NCBI GenBank assembly: GCA_028821605.1 | Contig: JAPPFM010000018.1 | Coordinates: 21,272-85,271 of the forward strand | DNA length: 64,000 nucleotides | DNA from: Candidatus Poribacteria bacterium | GTDB taxonomy: Bacteria > Poribacteria > WGA-4E > WGA-3G | Direction of reading: 5' to 3' | Shown: one piece after another, positions 25,026-33,680 of the stretch | Layout of the letters: every line of letters begins with the position of its first letter | Position numbering within the stretch: position 1 is the stretch's first letter | Made by a program: the position numbers and the translations under genes | The notes under the pieces: generated by a model | What the model saw: only the letters and a program-made list of their open reading frames with translations | What the model was told of the DNA's origin: nothing | Databases searched by the model: none

Positions 25026-27230
25026 ATGAAGTTTCGGTTCCGGATATTGTCTACTAACAAACGGCGACAACGAGATGTGAGAAATTTCGGTCTGTTGCTA
25101 CTGCTCATCGGTTTTTGTTTGCATGATCCAGGTCATAGTTCCCTCAAATATCTTGGCGTTCTTATGTTGCTGTGGAGCGGGATGTCATGGTTGGTACAGA
25201 AAGCGTGGTCTGCGGGTTGGTTCCAAGATGCTGCTTGGGTTCATCTGATCGCCCTCGTTGTTTTGATTTTCGTAGATGTCCAAGTTGGGCGCATCCTGCG
25301 CGTCGCCGAGACTGCTGTTGTCAATTTTTCAGAGCAGATGCTACAGAAAGGATTGTCTGAGCCACCTGAAAAGCGCGAACCGATTGCAAAGTTTGAGCAT
25401 GGAGATGCCATTCGTTCGATAGCGTTTTCACCTATTGATGCTTCCGTTTTGGTAAGTGCTGGTGGTGATACGATAAAACTCTGGAATCGAGACACGCCCG
25501 ACACGCCAGAGGTCCTTCGCTTTGAACGTTACACAGATGGCGTTAGTTCCGTTGCTTTTTCGTCAGATGGTGAACGCCTTGCTGCAGTGGGTGATGAAGG
25601 TATAACGTTGTGGAGTGTTCCTGAGAAACGCTTTATTGATGTTTTTGGTGATGATACGGCTACCGTTGCCTTTTCACCGGATGGACGGCGAATAGCGGGA
25701 GCCGCTTGGGACCTAAATCTGTGGGACATCACAGACAGCAGCTTCAGGAAGGTAGGACTCTTCAAGCACCGCACGCATGACGCGTTTGTGCAAGGGATCG
25801 CCTTTTCATTGGATGGGAAATGGCTTGTCTCTGGGGACTCTCAAGGCGAATTAAAGGTCTGGGACGTTCAAAATGAGCGGGCGGCTATTCCACACCTGAA
25901 AGGCGGAAAATCATCAATTCGTTCCGTTAAGTTTTCTCCTGACGAAACTAACCGTATCCTTGCCAGCGCAGGACCTGATGGCGATGTTCTATTGTGGCGC
26001 ACAGCGGATTGGCAAATCAGTCACAGGATTTCAACAGGAACCGTATTGGATCTCGCCTTCTCACCTGATGGAAACACACTCGCCAGCGTAGGCTGGGATA
26101 CAGTAGACTTCTGGGCGGTAGAAAATGGCGCGCCTATCATCTCATTGAAAGAAAGAGCAAGATCCATTGCTTTCTCACCGAACGGGAATACGTTTGCCAC
26201 CGGTGGGACAGATGGTTTTCTACGTATCTGGGACGTTTCTCAATCCGTGATCCCACAGCAATTAGCGATGCAAGATGCCGTCCGAATTATTTACTTTCTT
26301 CCTAAGGGGTCTCGCCCACAGCTGAATATACAGGCAAAAATTGATAAAATAATCAGGAAGGTGCAGCACTTTTACGCAGAGCAGATAGAAGACCACCGAT
26401 TGGATAGAAGATCCTTTACTTTTGAAACCGATGAAAGCGGTGAAGCGCGAGTGTATCTGGTAAAGGGTAAATTTACCGCTGCGTACTATTTGGAGAAGAC
26501 ACTCGCAAGAGTTGAGGACGAAATAGAGACGCATTTTGATCTTTCGAGAAACGTCCACTTTGTTGTTGTAGAACTCGGCAGCAAAAGAATTGAAGAGAAT
26601 GTCTGCGGTCAAGGTCGAGTCAATTTGATTTGGGGTGGTGGAGAATTATGGCAGGCAAAGTCGGGATTGGCGTGTATCCCCACCTTTAAAAATTGCTTTG
26701 ATTGGCAGACCGCTGCACACGAACTTGGACACGCTTTTGGCTTAGATCACGATTTTCGGAATGATAATTATCTTATGTCTTATGGTAGAGGGTCAAAACG
26801 GCTGTCTCAATGTGCTGCACACTGGCTGTCTCAAACGCGTTTTTTTAAATCCAACCAACGGTTCTTTGATAAGCCCGCCACAATTGAGATGGAACACGCT
26901 CCGCCGGATGCTCAATTTGAAATTACCGATGCCGACGGCATCCATCAAATCCAACTGCTTGTTGCCCCAACAAGTGAAGTGCCTCCTGCGGGTTACGAAG
27001 TGAGTGCGGATGAGGAGAAGAACAAGGACAACTGGAAGAAGTATAAAGAAGACAAGGGACTCATGTTACACAGCCACTATAGGTTGGATGGAGAAGAGCA
27101 GAAAGTTGTTGGGTTACCAGATGTCCAAACCGAGAAAGTCGAAATTCAGATGATTGATGTGCATGGCAATATCACTTGGCGGAGATTCGACCTCGACGAA
27201 AATTCAGAGCAGCCACCCGAAAACCCTTAG
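25026..27230 (+). CDS. Membrane-anchored WD40 propeller fused to a metzincin-type zinc protease
   Basis: 734 residues. Two to three N-terminal membrane helices (FGLLLLLIGFCL; YLGVLMLLWSGMSWL; WVHLIALVVLIFVDV) are followed by about seven WD40 blades (for example IRSIAFSPIDASVLVSAGG, SVAFSSDGERLAAVG, GIAFSLDGKWLVSGDSQG, SIAFSPNGNTFATGGTDG), ending near residue 420. The C-terminal part contains HELGHAFGLDH at 565-575, the HExxHxxGxxH zinc site, followed by NYLMSYGRG, which provides the Met-turn of metzincins. A further domain of about 120 residues follows. Likely an envelope protease whose propeller binds its target. Start chosen at ATG 25026 (GAAGGG upstream) because the upstream promoter excludes 24927. 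Confidence 0.85.
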   Translation: MKFRFRILSTNKRRQRDVRNFGLLLLLIGFCLHDPGHSSLKYLGVLMLLWSGMSWLVQKAWSAGWFQDAAWVHLIALVVLIFVDVQVGRILRVAETAVVNFSEQMLQKGLSEPPEKREPIAKFEHGDAIRSIAFSPIDASVLVSAGGDTIKLWNRDTPDTPEVLRFERYTDGVSSVAFSSDGERLAAVGDEGITLWSVPEKRFIDVFGDDTATVAFSPDGRRIAGAAWDLNLWDITDSSFRKVGLFKHRTHDAFVQGIAFSLDGKWLVSGDSQGELKVWDVQNERAAIPHLKGGKSSIRSVKFSPDETNRILASAGPDGDVLLWRTADWQISHRISTGTVLDLAFSPDGNTLASVGWDTVDFWAVENGAPIISLKERARSIAFSPNGNTFATGGTDGFLRIWDVSQSVIPQQLAMQDAVRIIYFLPKGSRPQLNIQAKIDKIIRKVQHFYAEQIEDHRLDRRSFTFETDESGEARVYLVKGKFTAAYYLEKTLARVEDEIETHFDLSRNVHFVVVELGSKRIEENVCGQGRVNLIWGGGELWQAKSGLACIPTFKNCFDWQTAAHELGHAFGLDHDFRNDNYLMSYGRGSKRLSQCAAHWLSQTRFFKSNQRFFDKPATIEMEHAPPDAQFEITDADGIHQIQLLVAPTSEVPPAGYEVSADEEKNKDNWKKYKEDKGLMLHSHYRLDGEEQKVVGLPDVQTEKVEIQMIDVHGNITWRRFDLDENSEQPPENP

Positions 27231-27251
27231 TTTTCACGGAAAAGGAACCAC

Positions 27252-27764
27252 ATGTCAAAAAAAATCGCTATTTTTCCCGCGAGTTTTGACCCAGTCACCA
27301 ATGGGCATGTTGACCTCATTAATCGGATTTGCAACCTTGATATTTTCGATGAACTCGTTGTTGCCATCGGTGTTAATCCTGCCAAACCGGCGCGTTTCAC
27401 ACTTGAGGAACGCATTGAGATGCTTGAAATTGTCATTGGTCCGTATCCGCAAGCCACGATTGATCGTTATACCGGATTGACAGTGGATTACGCGCAGAAA
27501 CGCGGCGCGTGCGCAATCGTCCGTGGGCTACGCGAAGTCTCCGATTTTGAATGGGAATTCAAGATGGCACGAATGAATCAGCAGATCGCGCCGGATATTG
27601 ATACGTTCTTTATGATGGCAAATACAAAGTACGCGCATATCAGTTCAACCCTCGTGATGGAGGTCGTGGAGATGGCGCAGCGAAAGTTAAGCGAAGAGAA
27701 ATTGAAAGAGATGGTGCCGGAAATCGTCGTCGAATTTATTAAAAAGAAATTTGAGGTGTTGTAA
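27252..27764 (+). CDS. coaD: Phosphopantetheine adenylyltransferase
   Basis: 170 residues. Catalyses the penultimate step of coenzyme A synthesis: transfer of AMP from ATP to 4'-phosphopantetheine. The nucleotidyltransferase signature (T/S)FDPVTNGHVDLI with its GH(x)D variant of HxGH is at the N-terminus, followed by ARFTLEERIEML, GLTVDYAQKRGACAIVRGLREVSDFEWEFKMARMN and FMMANTKYAHISSTLVMEV. Length is usual for the family (about 160). It starts 21 bases after the WD40-protease stop with ribosome-binding site AAAAGGAACC. Confidence 0.96.
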   Translation: MSKKIAIFPASFDPVTNGHVDLINRICNLDIFDELVVAIGVNPAKPARFTLEERIEMLEIVIGPYPQATIDRYTGLTVDYAQKRGACAIVRGLREVSDFEWEFKMARMNQQIAPDIDTFFMMANTKYAHISSTLVMEVVEMAQRKLSEEKLKEMVPEIVVEFIKKKFEVL

Positions 27765-27925
27765 ATGGTTGTCAGTCATCATGCTTCGCAGTGAGAATAG
27801 TTTTCAGTTAAGAGGTTACCTTAAAAATAGGGACAATTATCTTGAACTTGGTGTACTCCAAGAGCACTTAAATTGTTACCAAAAATCTCTTAACCGATAA
27901 CTGATGACCGATAACTGACAACTAT
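27765..27925. repeat. Imperfect palindromic repeat, GTTGTCAGTTATCGG type (copy 3)
   Basis: The arms GGTTGTCAGTCATCA and TTCAGTTAAGAGGTTACC return in reverse as GGTAAC-like, CTCTTAACCG, ATAACTGATGACC and AACTGACAAC. The whole 160-base spacer between coaD and the TonB receptor is this element. It may act as a bidirectional terminator. Confidence 0.55.
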
Positions 27926-30291
27926 TAAAACCGATTGTCCAGGGTTAGGCTCACATTGAAACCTGGGGCGTTTACACCAGTACCGTGTGGTCGATACCGC
28001 TGGTCGAGCAGGTTTTCAAGTGATAATGTCATACGTGTATAGTCGAAGAGTTTGACCCCGCCGCGGACGTTGAGTGTCCACCATCCGGGTGTTCCAGCAT
28101 CTACTGCATAGCCGTTGGAATCAAATTCAACTTCCGCCGGATCGCGCGTTTTTCCCTGCATCCGCGGGTCGCGGATATCGCTCCGGTTCAACCGCCTCTG
28201 TTCCGCTGCACCGCGCACATAGAGTGTCACCCAAAACTGTGTATCCAAGGGTTCCCATTGAACTCCAACGATTCCGTTCAACGGAGGTTCTCTACGAACG
28301 CGTGCTTCCCAAGGTTTCTCAGGATCCGGTGCTTTGCCATTAATCTTGAGGACTTCCCCACGTATCAATGCAGCATTCCCAAAGACTGACCAAGCCGGAA
28401 GAACTGGGATGAGTCCGGCTACTTCAACCCCTTGATATTGTGCTTCATCAACGTTATCAAACACGAGTACATCAATACTCTCGTATTCTTTAATCAGGTC
28501 TTGGTGGAGTTGCGGTAGTGTTTCACCGGCGTAAGCCTCTTGGACGGGTCTACGTGCAACTAAACCGCTGACTCGGCTGTGGAATAGTATTAAGTCACCA
28601 CGGAAATAGGAGTGTTTCGCCTTGAGTCCGCCCTCAACCGTCCACGAAGTCTCCGGTCTAAGATCGGGACTCGGTGCTGTGACACCTTCATTGGTGACCT
28701 CCACTGCGGTTGTGTCATTTAAAGACGGGGCACGAAACGCTGTTCCAAAACTGCTTACAAAGTTCAGGGAGTCTGTCAAACCGACTACCACTCCGGCACT
28801 TCCTGTCAAACTGCTGTCGAATTTGTTGAATTCGTCGAAACTCTTATCTCGGATGGAGAGGTCCGCATTGGTTTGATAAAAAGTTGCACGACCACCGAGT
28901 GTCAATTCAACACGCTCGTGTAGTGTAATTTCATCTTGTAAATATAGACTCGCGTCCCAGAACTGAGAGCCATTAATGAAACGCCCAAGGTTCTCGTCAA
29001 CCGTTTCTTTTCCTTTATCATCTGTTTTGACGGTACGACTCTGTATCATATCCAAGTAGAATTCAGCACCGCCGAGCAAACGTTGCCGAGGAAGGATTGA
29101 GCTGACCGCTTGTGCGCTCAAGCCTATGGTGTTAACAGTATCGTATCGCTGCCGTCGAGACGTTGCGCCGCGTACTACCTCGTTTCGTCCCTCTTTTTGG
29201 CGGTGATAGGAGGCTGTCAGACGAAACGTGTCAACGCTTCCTTCTACTGGGGTTACTAAGTAATTAGCATAAATGAGATCACGGTTTTGCGGTTCAAAAA
29301 AGAATTCATCGAACTCCTGCGGTGCGATCTTATCATACCGCGGCGTTTGGGGCTGTCGCCACATCTGATAAGCAACATTAAGAGTGCTGTTGTTGTTGAA
29401 TTGATATGCAATTTTCGCGTCGGCATCATAAGCACTCCAACCCAGCGGTCCTTCATTGTCAATGAGCCATCTCCCAGGGATGTTATCTTTTGACAATTTA
29501 CGAATCTCATCATAGTCATAGAACTTCACACCTTTTGGTATTTCATCTACTATTTCAAACTTCCGATTTTTGTAGTGGAGATCATACCCGCTGCCAGGGT
29601 TCATATCCCCATAGAATCGCACGCCACCACCAGCGACGAATCCGAACCGTCCTTTGTTGCCTGTTACCTCTAACTTGGCGAGTCGTTCCTGTGTGGCAGT
29701 CGTATAGCGAGCAAGGAGTCGTGGGTGTATATCCCAGGTCTGCTGCGCTGGGTTGAGCGGTACGGCTTTCGTGAAGAAACTGATAACGCCCCCCATCGCG
29801 CCGCTGCCATATAGCATAGAACTTGAACCGAGTAAAACCTCGGCGCGCTCCAACATGTCTGGTGCGATGGTTGCTGTGTACTGATTTGGCCCCGAGCGAA
29901 ATGTCGAATTGTTGAGACGAACCCAGTCGACCTGTATCAACGTTTGGTAGCCAGTTAGACCCCGGAGTAACGGGGAGCCTTGTCCAACTGTCGTCTGCTG
30001 TGCGCTAACGCCGACCGAATCACGAAGCAAATTGGACGCGATATCTGCGTTGTTCCGTTCCAACTGTTTTAGATTGAGAACTGTAATAGCGTTAGGTGTC
30101 TTGAACGGATCTTTCACAGCACGTGTGGCAGTCACAGTCACCTCTGGCACCTCCACAACTTTCTCCTCCACAACTTTTTTATTGGCTTTTTCGTCAGAAT
30201 CTTTTTTCGCGTTCGTACTTGGAATCCAGCTCACTAACAAACCGAAACTTATAAGGAATATAAGAAAAAAAAGATAAAGCGATTTTTTCAT
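27925..30291 (-). CDS. TonB-dependent outer-membrane receptor
   Basis: 788 residues. A signal peptide (KKSLYLFFLIFLISFGLLVSWIPSTNA) precedes a TonB-box-like EVTVTATR, a plug domain (FKTPNAITVLNLKQLERNNADIASNLLRDSVGV; GLTGYQTLIQVDWVRLNN; MLERAEVLLGSSSMLYGSGAMGGVISFFTK) and a barrel that ends VSLTLDNRF, with the aromatic C-terminal residue of outer-membrane barrels. It imports a substrate such as a siderophore, cobalamin or glycan across the outer membrane with energy from TonB; the substrate is not evident and no transporter genes flank it. Start ATG has GGAG upstream. Gene is divergent from the carboxypeptidase-regulatory-like gene. Confidence 0.93.
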   Translation of the reverse strand: MKKSLYLFFLIFLISFGLLVSWIPSTNAKKDSDEKANKKVVEEKVVEVPEVTVTATRAVKDPFKTPNAITVLNLKQLERNNADIASNLLRDSVGVSAQQTTVGQGSPLLRGLTGYQTLIQVDWVRLNNSTFRSGPNQYTATIAPDMLERAEVLLGSSSMLYGSGAMGGVISFFTKAVPLNPAQQTWDIHPRLLARYTTATQERLAKLEVTGNKGRFGFVAGGGVRFYGDMNPGSGYDLHYKNRKFEIVDEIPKGVKFYDYDEIRKLSKDNIPGRWLIDNEGPLGWSAYDADAKIAYQFNNNSTLNVAYQMWRQPQTPRYDKIAPQEFDEFFFEPQNRDLIYANYLVTPVEGSVDTFRLTASYHRQKEGRNEVVRGATSRRQRYDTVNTIGLSAQAVSSILPRQRLLGGAEFYLDMIQSRTVKTDDKGKETVDENLGRFINGSQFWDASLYLQDEITLHERVELTLGGRATFYQTNADLSIRDKSFDEFNKFDSSLTGSAGVVVGLTDSLNFVSSFGTAFRAPSLNDTTAVEVTNEGVTAPSPDLRPETSWTVEGGLKAKHSYFRGDLILFHSRVSGLVARRPVQEAYAGETLPQLHQDLIKEYESIDVLVFDNVDEAQYQGVEVAGLIPVLPAWSVFGNAALIRGEVLKINGKAPDPEKPWEARVRREPPLNGIVGVQWEPLDTQFWVTLYVRGAAEQRRLNRSDIRDPRMQGKTRDPAEVEFDSNGYAVDAGTPGWWTLNVRGGVKLFDYTRMTLSLENLLDQRYRPHGTGVNAPGFNVSLTLDNRF

Positions 30292-30339
30292 GATGGTATG
30301 CTCCTTTGAATTTCACTTTTGTAGGTTTCATGCAGGCAT

Positions 30340-30402
30340 TCTATACCATCTGTAACCTATGAAGTGTATCTATGCAAATTGTATGCCACTTGCAAATTGG
30401 CA
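30340..30402 (-). promoter_or_regulatory. TonB-receptor control region: extended -10 and repeated TGCAAATTG sites
   Basis: On the minus strand an extended -10 TGGTATAGA (30340-30348) lies about 50 bases before the receptor start. Upstream of it the nine-base motif TGCAAATTG occurs twice, at 30373-30381 and 30391-30399, 18 bases apart, and the second copy is bracketed by TGCCA and TGGCA. This looks like a regulator binding site. Otherwise the 30292-30605 spacer holds no gene; it also includes a GTTCA-TTTAT-TGAAC inverted repeat near 30451. Confidence 0.4.
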
Positions 30403-30605
30403 TGAAATCGGTAAGTTTCAATCTATTTTGGACACAATTTATGCTATGGTGTTCATTTATTGAACAATTTCACGTTTCATTGAGATGCCTTATGGCGACA
30501 TCTGTATAACATTGTTCATCTTCTGTATCCGAAATTAAACCTTGCATTTTGTTGCGGGTTGTGATAAGTTACGTTCGGAACTTTATCCAAGAGGAGAATG
30601 AGGCA

Positions 30606-31664
30606 GTGGCACGTTTCAGGTTGACTTTTGTTTTGATTGTATGTGTACTATTGGTCAATGGGACCGCCGTTGCACAAGAACAGGACATTGCAGAAGGTGG
30701 CACAATCCACGGGTACATTATAGATACAACTCCGGCACAGCTTCCTATTGTTGGTGTGCGTGTTCAGATTGACAACGGAAAAGGGCATATTTTTAAAACA
30801 ACATCTGCCGAAACAGGTGAGTTCGTATACAGAGATATACCCGCAGGTGATTACCTGGTTAATATCCGAAAATTTGGATATCAGAGCCGAATTGGGAAAC
30901 CCGTGTCGGTCACGAGTGGCGGCGTTCATTATGTGCCGCTTACAATGAACAAAGAGGAAAATATATTCACTGTATTCCAAGATTTGTTCATATCCAAGGA
31001 ACCGCAAGAAGGCACGCTTCAATTGCGGATTACAACGCCATCTCCGCAATCTGTTCCAATTGAAAACGCTGAAGTTAAAATTCAGCAACCGCGTAGTGGC
31101 AAAGGCAGCTCCGCAAATAAAGTCGTCGAAATCACTGGAACATCTGACGCGGATGGCCAGTATCGGCGCGACAATTTACTATCGGGACGCTACTTCGTTA
31201 CCGTTCGTAAGGACGGTTATCATACGATGATTTCAATGACTGTTCGAGAAAATCGGATTACGACTGCCGCTGTAAAATTTCCCATTTCTTATGGAACTGC
31301 GGACACCGACATTTTACCCTCACAGGAAACAGACACAAAATGGGTTATTCGTGGTAAAATTTTTGATACCAACTTTCAACAAACCCCGGTAAGTCGTGTT
31401 AAAGTCCGGATTAGCGGTAGAAACTTGAAACACTCTAAAATTGCTTACTCCAATGCGGATGGTGAGTATGAGTTTGCTGTACTTCCAGGACACTACAGCA
31501 TTTTTCTTTATAAATATAAAGATGGGTATGAGGATGCAACTGCCCTTGCCGCGCTAACTGTTAAGAGTAGGCAAAACAGTGTCACTGTAATTAAAGAAGG
31601 TATGTTCGTTGTTTACGAGGCGGTTGCGAAGGGGAATGTGCTTGCGCTTAAACACGGCATATAG
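30606..31664 (+). CDS. Secreted carboxypeptidase-regulatory-like (CarboxypepD_reg) triple-repeat protein
   Basis: 352 residues from the GTG at 30606, which has GAGGAGAATGAGGCA upstream; the longer TTG-initiated reading is less likely. A signal peptide (ARFRLTFVLIVCVLLVNGTAVA) precedes three copies of a beta-sandwich repeat, each opening with a G-x-(I/V) strand and containing a NADG/DADG-Y turn: GTIHGYIID...VYRDIPAGDYLVNIRKFGYQ; SDADGQYRRDNLLSGRYFVTVRKDGYH; NADGEYEFAVLPGHYSIFLYKYKDGYE. These Ig-like domains are extracellular binding or spacer modules, often in the periplasm next to TonB systems, as here. It carries no TTWG tail. Confidence 0.8.
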   Translation: MARFRLTFVLIVCVLLVNGTAVAQEQDIAEGGTIHGYIIDTTPAQLPIVGVRVQIDNGKGHIFKTTSAETGEFVYRDIPAGDYLVNIRKFGYQSRIGKPVSVTSGGVHYVPLTMNKEENIFTVFQDLFISKEPQEGTLQLRITTPSPQSVPIENAEVKIQQPRSGKGSSANKVVEITGTSDADGQYRRDNLLSGRYFVTVRKDGYHTMISMTVRENRITTAAVKFPISYGTADTDILPSQETDTKWVIRGKIFDTNFQQTPVSRVKVRISGRNLKHSKIAYSNADGEYEFAVLPGHYSIFLYKYKDGYEDATALAALTVKSRQNSVTVIKEGMFVVYEAVAKGNVLALKHGI

Positions 31665-31754
31665 AAAAGAAGTTTTTCCGAGAGACATAGGGAACGGATT
31701 CGGGACGCGCTTCTCTCCGTAATCTTTAGCTTCATCTGCGGTATATTGGGCGTT

Positions 31755-31822
31755 TTCGTTTCAAGGTTCTTAAACAAGCCTCAACGAATTCGTTTCAAGG
31801 TTCTTAGATAAGCGTCAATGAA
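31755..31822 (+). repeat. Two-copy 34-base tandem repeat
   Basis: Two adjacent copies of a 34-base unit beginning TTCGTTTCAAGGTTCTTA, at 31755 and 31789, differ at about four positions. The second copy runs into the leader of the oxidoreductase gene, ending just before its ribosome-binding site. Remaining sequence of the 31665-31841 spacer shows no gene. Confidence 0.6.
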
Positions 31823-31841
31823 AACACAGTCAGGAGTAAAT

Positions 31842-32843
31842 ATGTCAAAACAGAAATTAAACTTTGCATTCATCGGGTGTGGTGGCAATGCACGTGGGCA
31901 TGGACGCAGCGTCTCAAGCGTCGAGGACGTGGAGATTGTTGCCCTCGCGGATCCGAGTGAAGGTTCTCTTAATGCATTCAAAGAGACTGTCGATTTAGAT
32001 GATTCACTGCCTACCTACGCCGACCATGTTGAGATGTTAGCCGCTGCCAAACCGGATGCTGTCGTTATTAGTTCACCACATGGACTTCATTTTCAGCATA
32101 TCATGGACGCGCTTGATGCAGGGTGCCACGTGCATACCGAAAAACCGATGGTTTGCACGGTGGATCATGCGAAACAGGTAATTGCGAAGGTGGAAGAGAC
32201 CGGTTTACACCTGATGATTGGATACCAGCGGCATCTGAGTCCTACCTATCAATACTGTCGCAACGTCGTCCAGAGCGGTGAGTTGGGACGTGTTAACTTC
32301 GTTTCCGCACATCAATCGCAGAATTGGTATCGGAATCAGCAGGGAAAATGGCGACAAGATCCGTTCCTCGGCGGTGGTGGACAACTGAACGACTCCGGGA
32401 GTCACCTTATTGACATTCTGCTCTGGGTGTTGGAAGCGAGTCCGGACACCGTTTTCGCAATGATAGACAACTTAGACATTGAAGTGGACGTTCTCACGGC
32501 GATGTCAATCAAGTTTGATACGGGTGCCCTGTGCAATATCAGCATCGTTGGACACGCTTACGGTGGGGTGCGGGAGGCTTTTTCCGTCTGGTTGGAGGAA
32601 GGCGCGCTTCATCTCCGTGAAGGGACACTCTATCGTCAAGAACGCGATGGTCAGTCGGAACCCGTTGATACATCTGAAATGCCAGCGCAAGGCAATAAAG
32701 ATGTCGCTTTTATTGAGCTTATCCGCGGTGAACGGACGGAGAATCCGATCGGTGTCGAGAACGGCTTGCGCGTCATTCAATTGACCGAAGCTGCATGGCA
32801 ATCCGCCGAACTCGGTAGACCGGTCAAAGTCGATCTAAGTTAG
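31842..32843 (+). CDS. Gfo/Idh/MocA-family oxidoreductase
   Basis: 333 residues from the ATG at 31842, which has AGGAG upstream; the earlier ATG at 31818 lies in the repeat. Rossmann motif FAFIGCGGNARGHG, EKP motif in HVHTEKPMVCTVDHAK, and the catalytic-domain segment GGGQLNDSGSHLIDILLW, which carries the conserved Asp/His pair. NAD(P)-dependent dehydrogenase of a sugar, inositol or related polyol. It heads a run of catabolic genes (ABC ATPase, PhyH, second Gfo/Idh, CehA-like, MDR) that may be a shared pathway, though operon structure is broken by spacers. Confidence 0.9.
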   Translation: MSKQKLNFAFIGCGGNARGHGRSVSSVEDVEIVALADPSEGSLNAFKETVDLDDSLPTYADHVEMLAAAKPDAVVISSPHGLHFQHIMDALDAGCHVHTEKPMVCTVDHAKQVIAKVEETGLHLMIGYQRHLSPTYQYCRNVVQSGELGRVNFVSAHQSQNWYRNQQGKWRQDPFLGGGGQLNDSGSHLIDILLWVLEASPDTVFAMIDNLDIEVDVLTAMSIKFDTGALCNISIVGHAYGGVREAFSVWLEEGALHLREGTLYRQERDGQSEPVDTSEMPAQGNKDVAFIELIRGERTENPIGVENGLRVIQLTEAAWQSAELGRPVKVDLS

Positions 32844-32909
32844 TGGAATAGGATTTACGCACAAAACAGATAGTGAAGGCTGAAAGGATAAGAGAGCGAA
32901 TCATGGAGT

Positions 32910-33680
32910 GTGGAAGTGTTAGATGTCCAGAACCTATGTAAATCTTTTGACAAAAAGCCGTTTCTCACGGAACTCACATTTCAGGTGGGGGACGGAGAAT
33001 GCCTCATTTTACTCGGTAGAAACGGCACAGGCAAAACACTCCTGCTCAATATCTTGGCAACTTTAGTGGAACCGACGTCAGGTCGCGTTTCTATTGACGG
33101 TGTTGATGCGTTTGCAAACACAAAACAGGTGCGTCCCTCTATTGGGTATATCCCTGTCGCATTTGAGGGGTACCCTGAGCTGTCCGTCGCCGCATACCTC
33201 AATTTTTTTGCTGCTGCATATAAATTAGAGAAGCGAAGTCGGGCGGACGCAATTGAGGCAGTAATTGAGCTAATGGACATCCAGCACCTGCATAACATCG
33301 AAATTGGGACTTTGTCAACGGGTGAACGACAACGGCTCTTGCTCGCCAAAACCTTTCTACATGAACCGCAATTGTGGCTACTCGATGAACCTTTCGCCCC
33401 ACTTGATCCAAGCGGACAGATCGAGATGGCGGCACTACTTGCGGAACTCCAAGCGATGCAGAAAACCGTCGTAATAGCCACCAATCGCCTTGACGATGTC
33501 TCTAAGTTATACAATACCGATTCGCGTCGTGAAAATTTTGTCGGGATTCTGTACAACGGACGCTTTGCTGTTTTCGACAGGTTTAGTGAGTTGAAGCGAG
33601 GGGGTGCGGAAGCCGATAGTACAGAGGGTCCCTCCCCAAATTGGTTTAATGAACTCTTTCTGGAGGTTACAAAAACATAA
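32910..33680 (+). CDS. ABC transporter ATP-binding protein, orphan
   Basis: 256 residues. Walker A GRNGTGKT at 36-43, signature LSTGERQRLLLAKTF and Walker B LWLLDEPFAPLDPSG identify an ABC ATPase closest in type to single-domain export ATPases such as CcmA/ABC-2 systems. A GTG at 32910 is taken as the start; the ribosome-binding site is poor, and GTG 32916 is an alternative. No permease gene is adjacent, which is unusual. The stop TAA overlaps the ATG of the next gene by one base (TAATG), so PhyH translation is coupled to it. Confidence 0.85.
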   Translation: MEVLDVQNLCKSFDKKPFLTELTFQVGDGECLILLGRNGTGKTLLLNILATLVEPTSGRVSIDGVDAFANTKQVRPSIGYIPVAFEGYPELSVAAYLNFFAAAYKLEKRSRADAIEAVIELMDIQHLHNIEIGTLSTGERQRLLLAKTFLHEPQLWLLDEPFAPLDPSGQIEMAALLAELQAMQKTVVIATNRLDDVSKLYNTDSRRENFVGILYNGRFAVFDRFSELKRGGAEADSTEGPSPNWFNELFLEVTKT

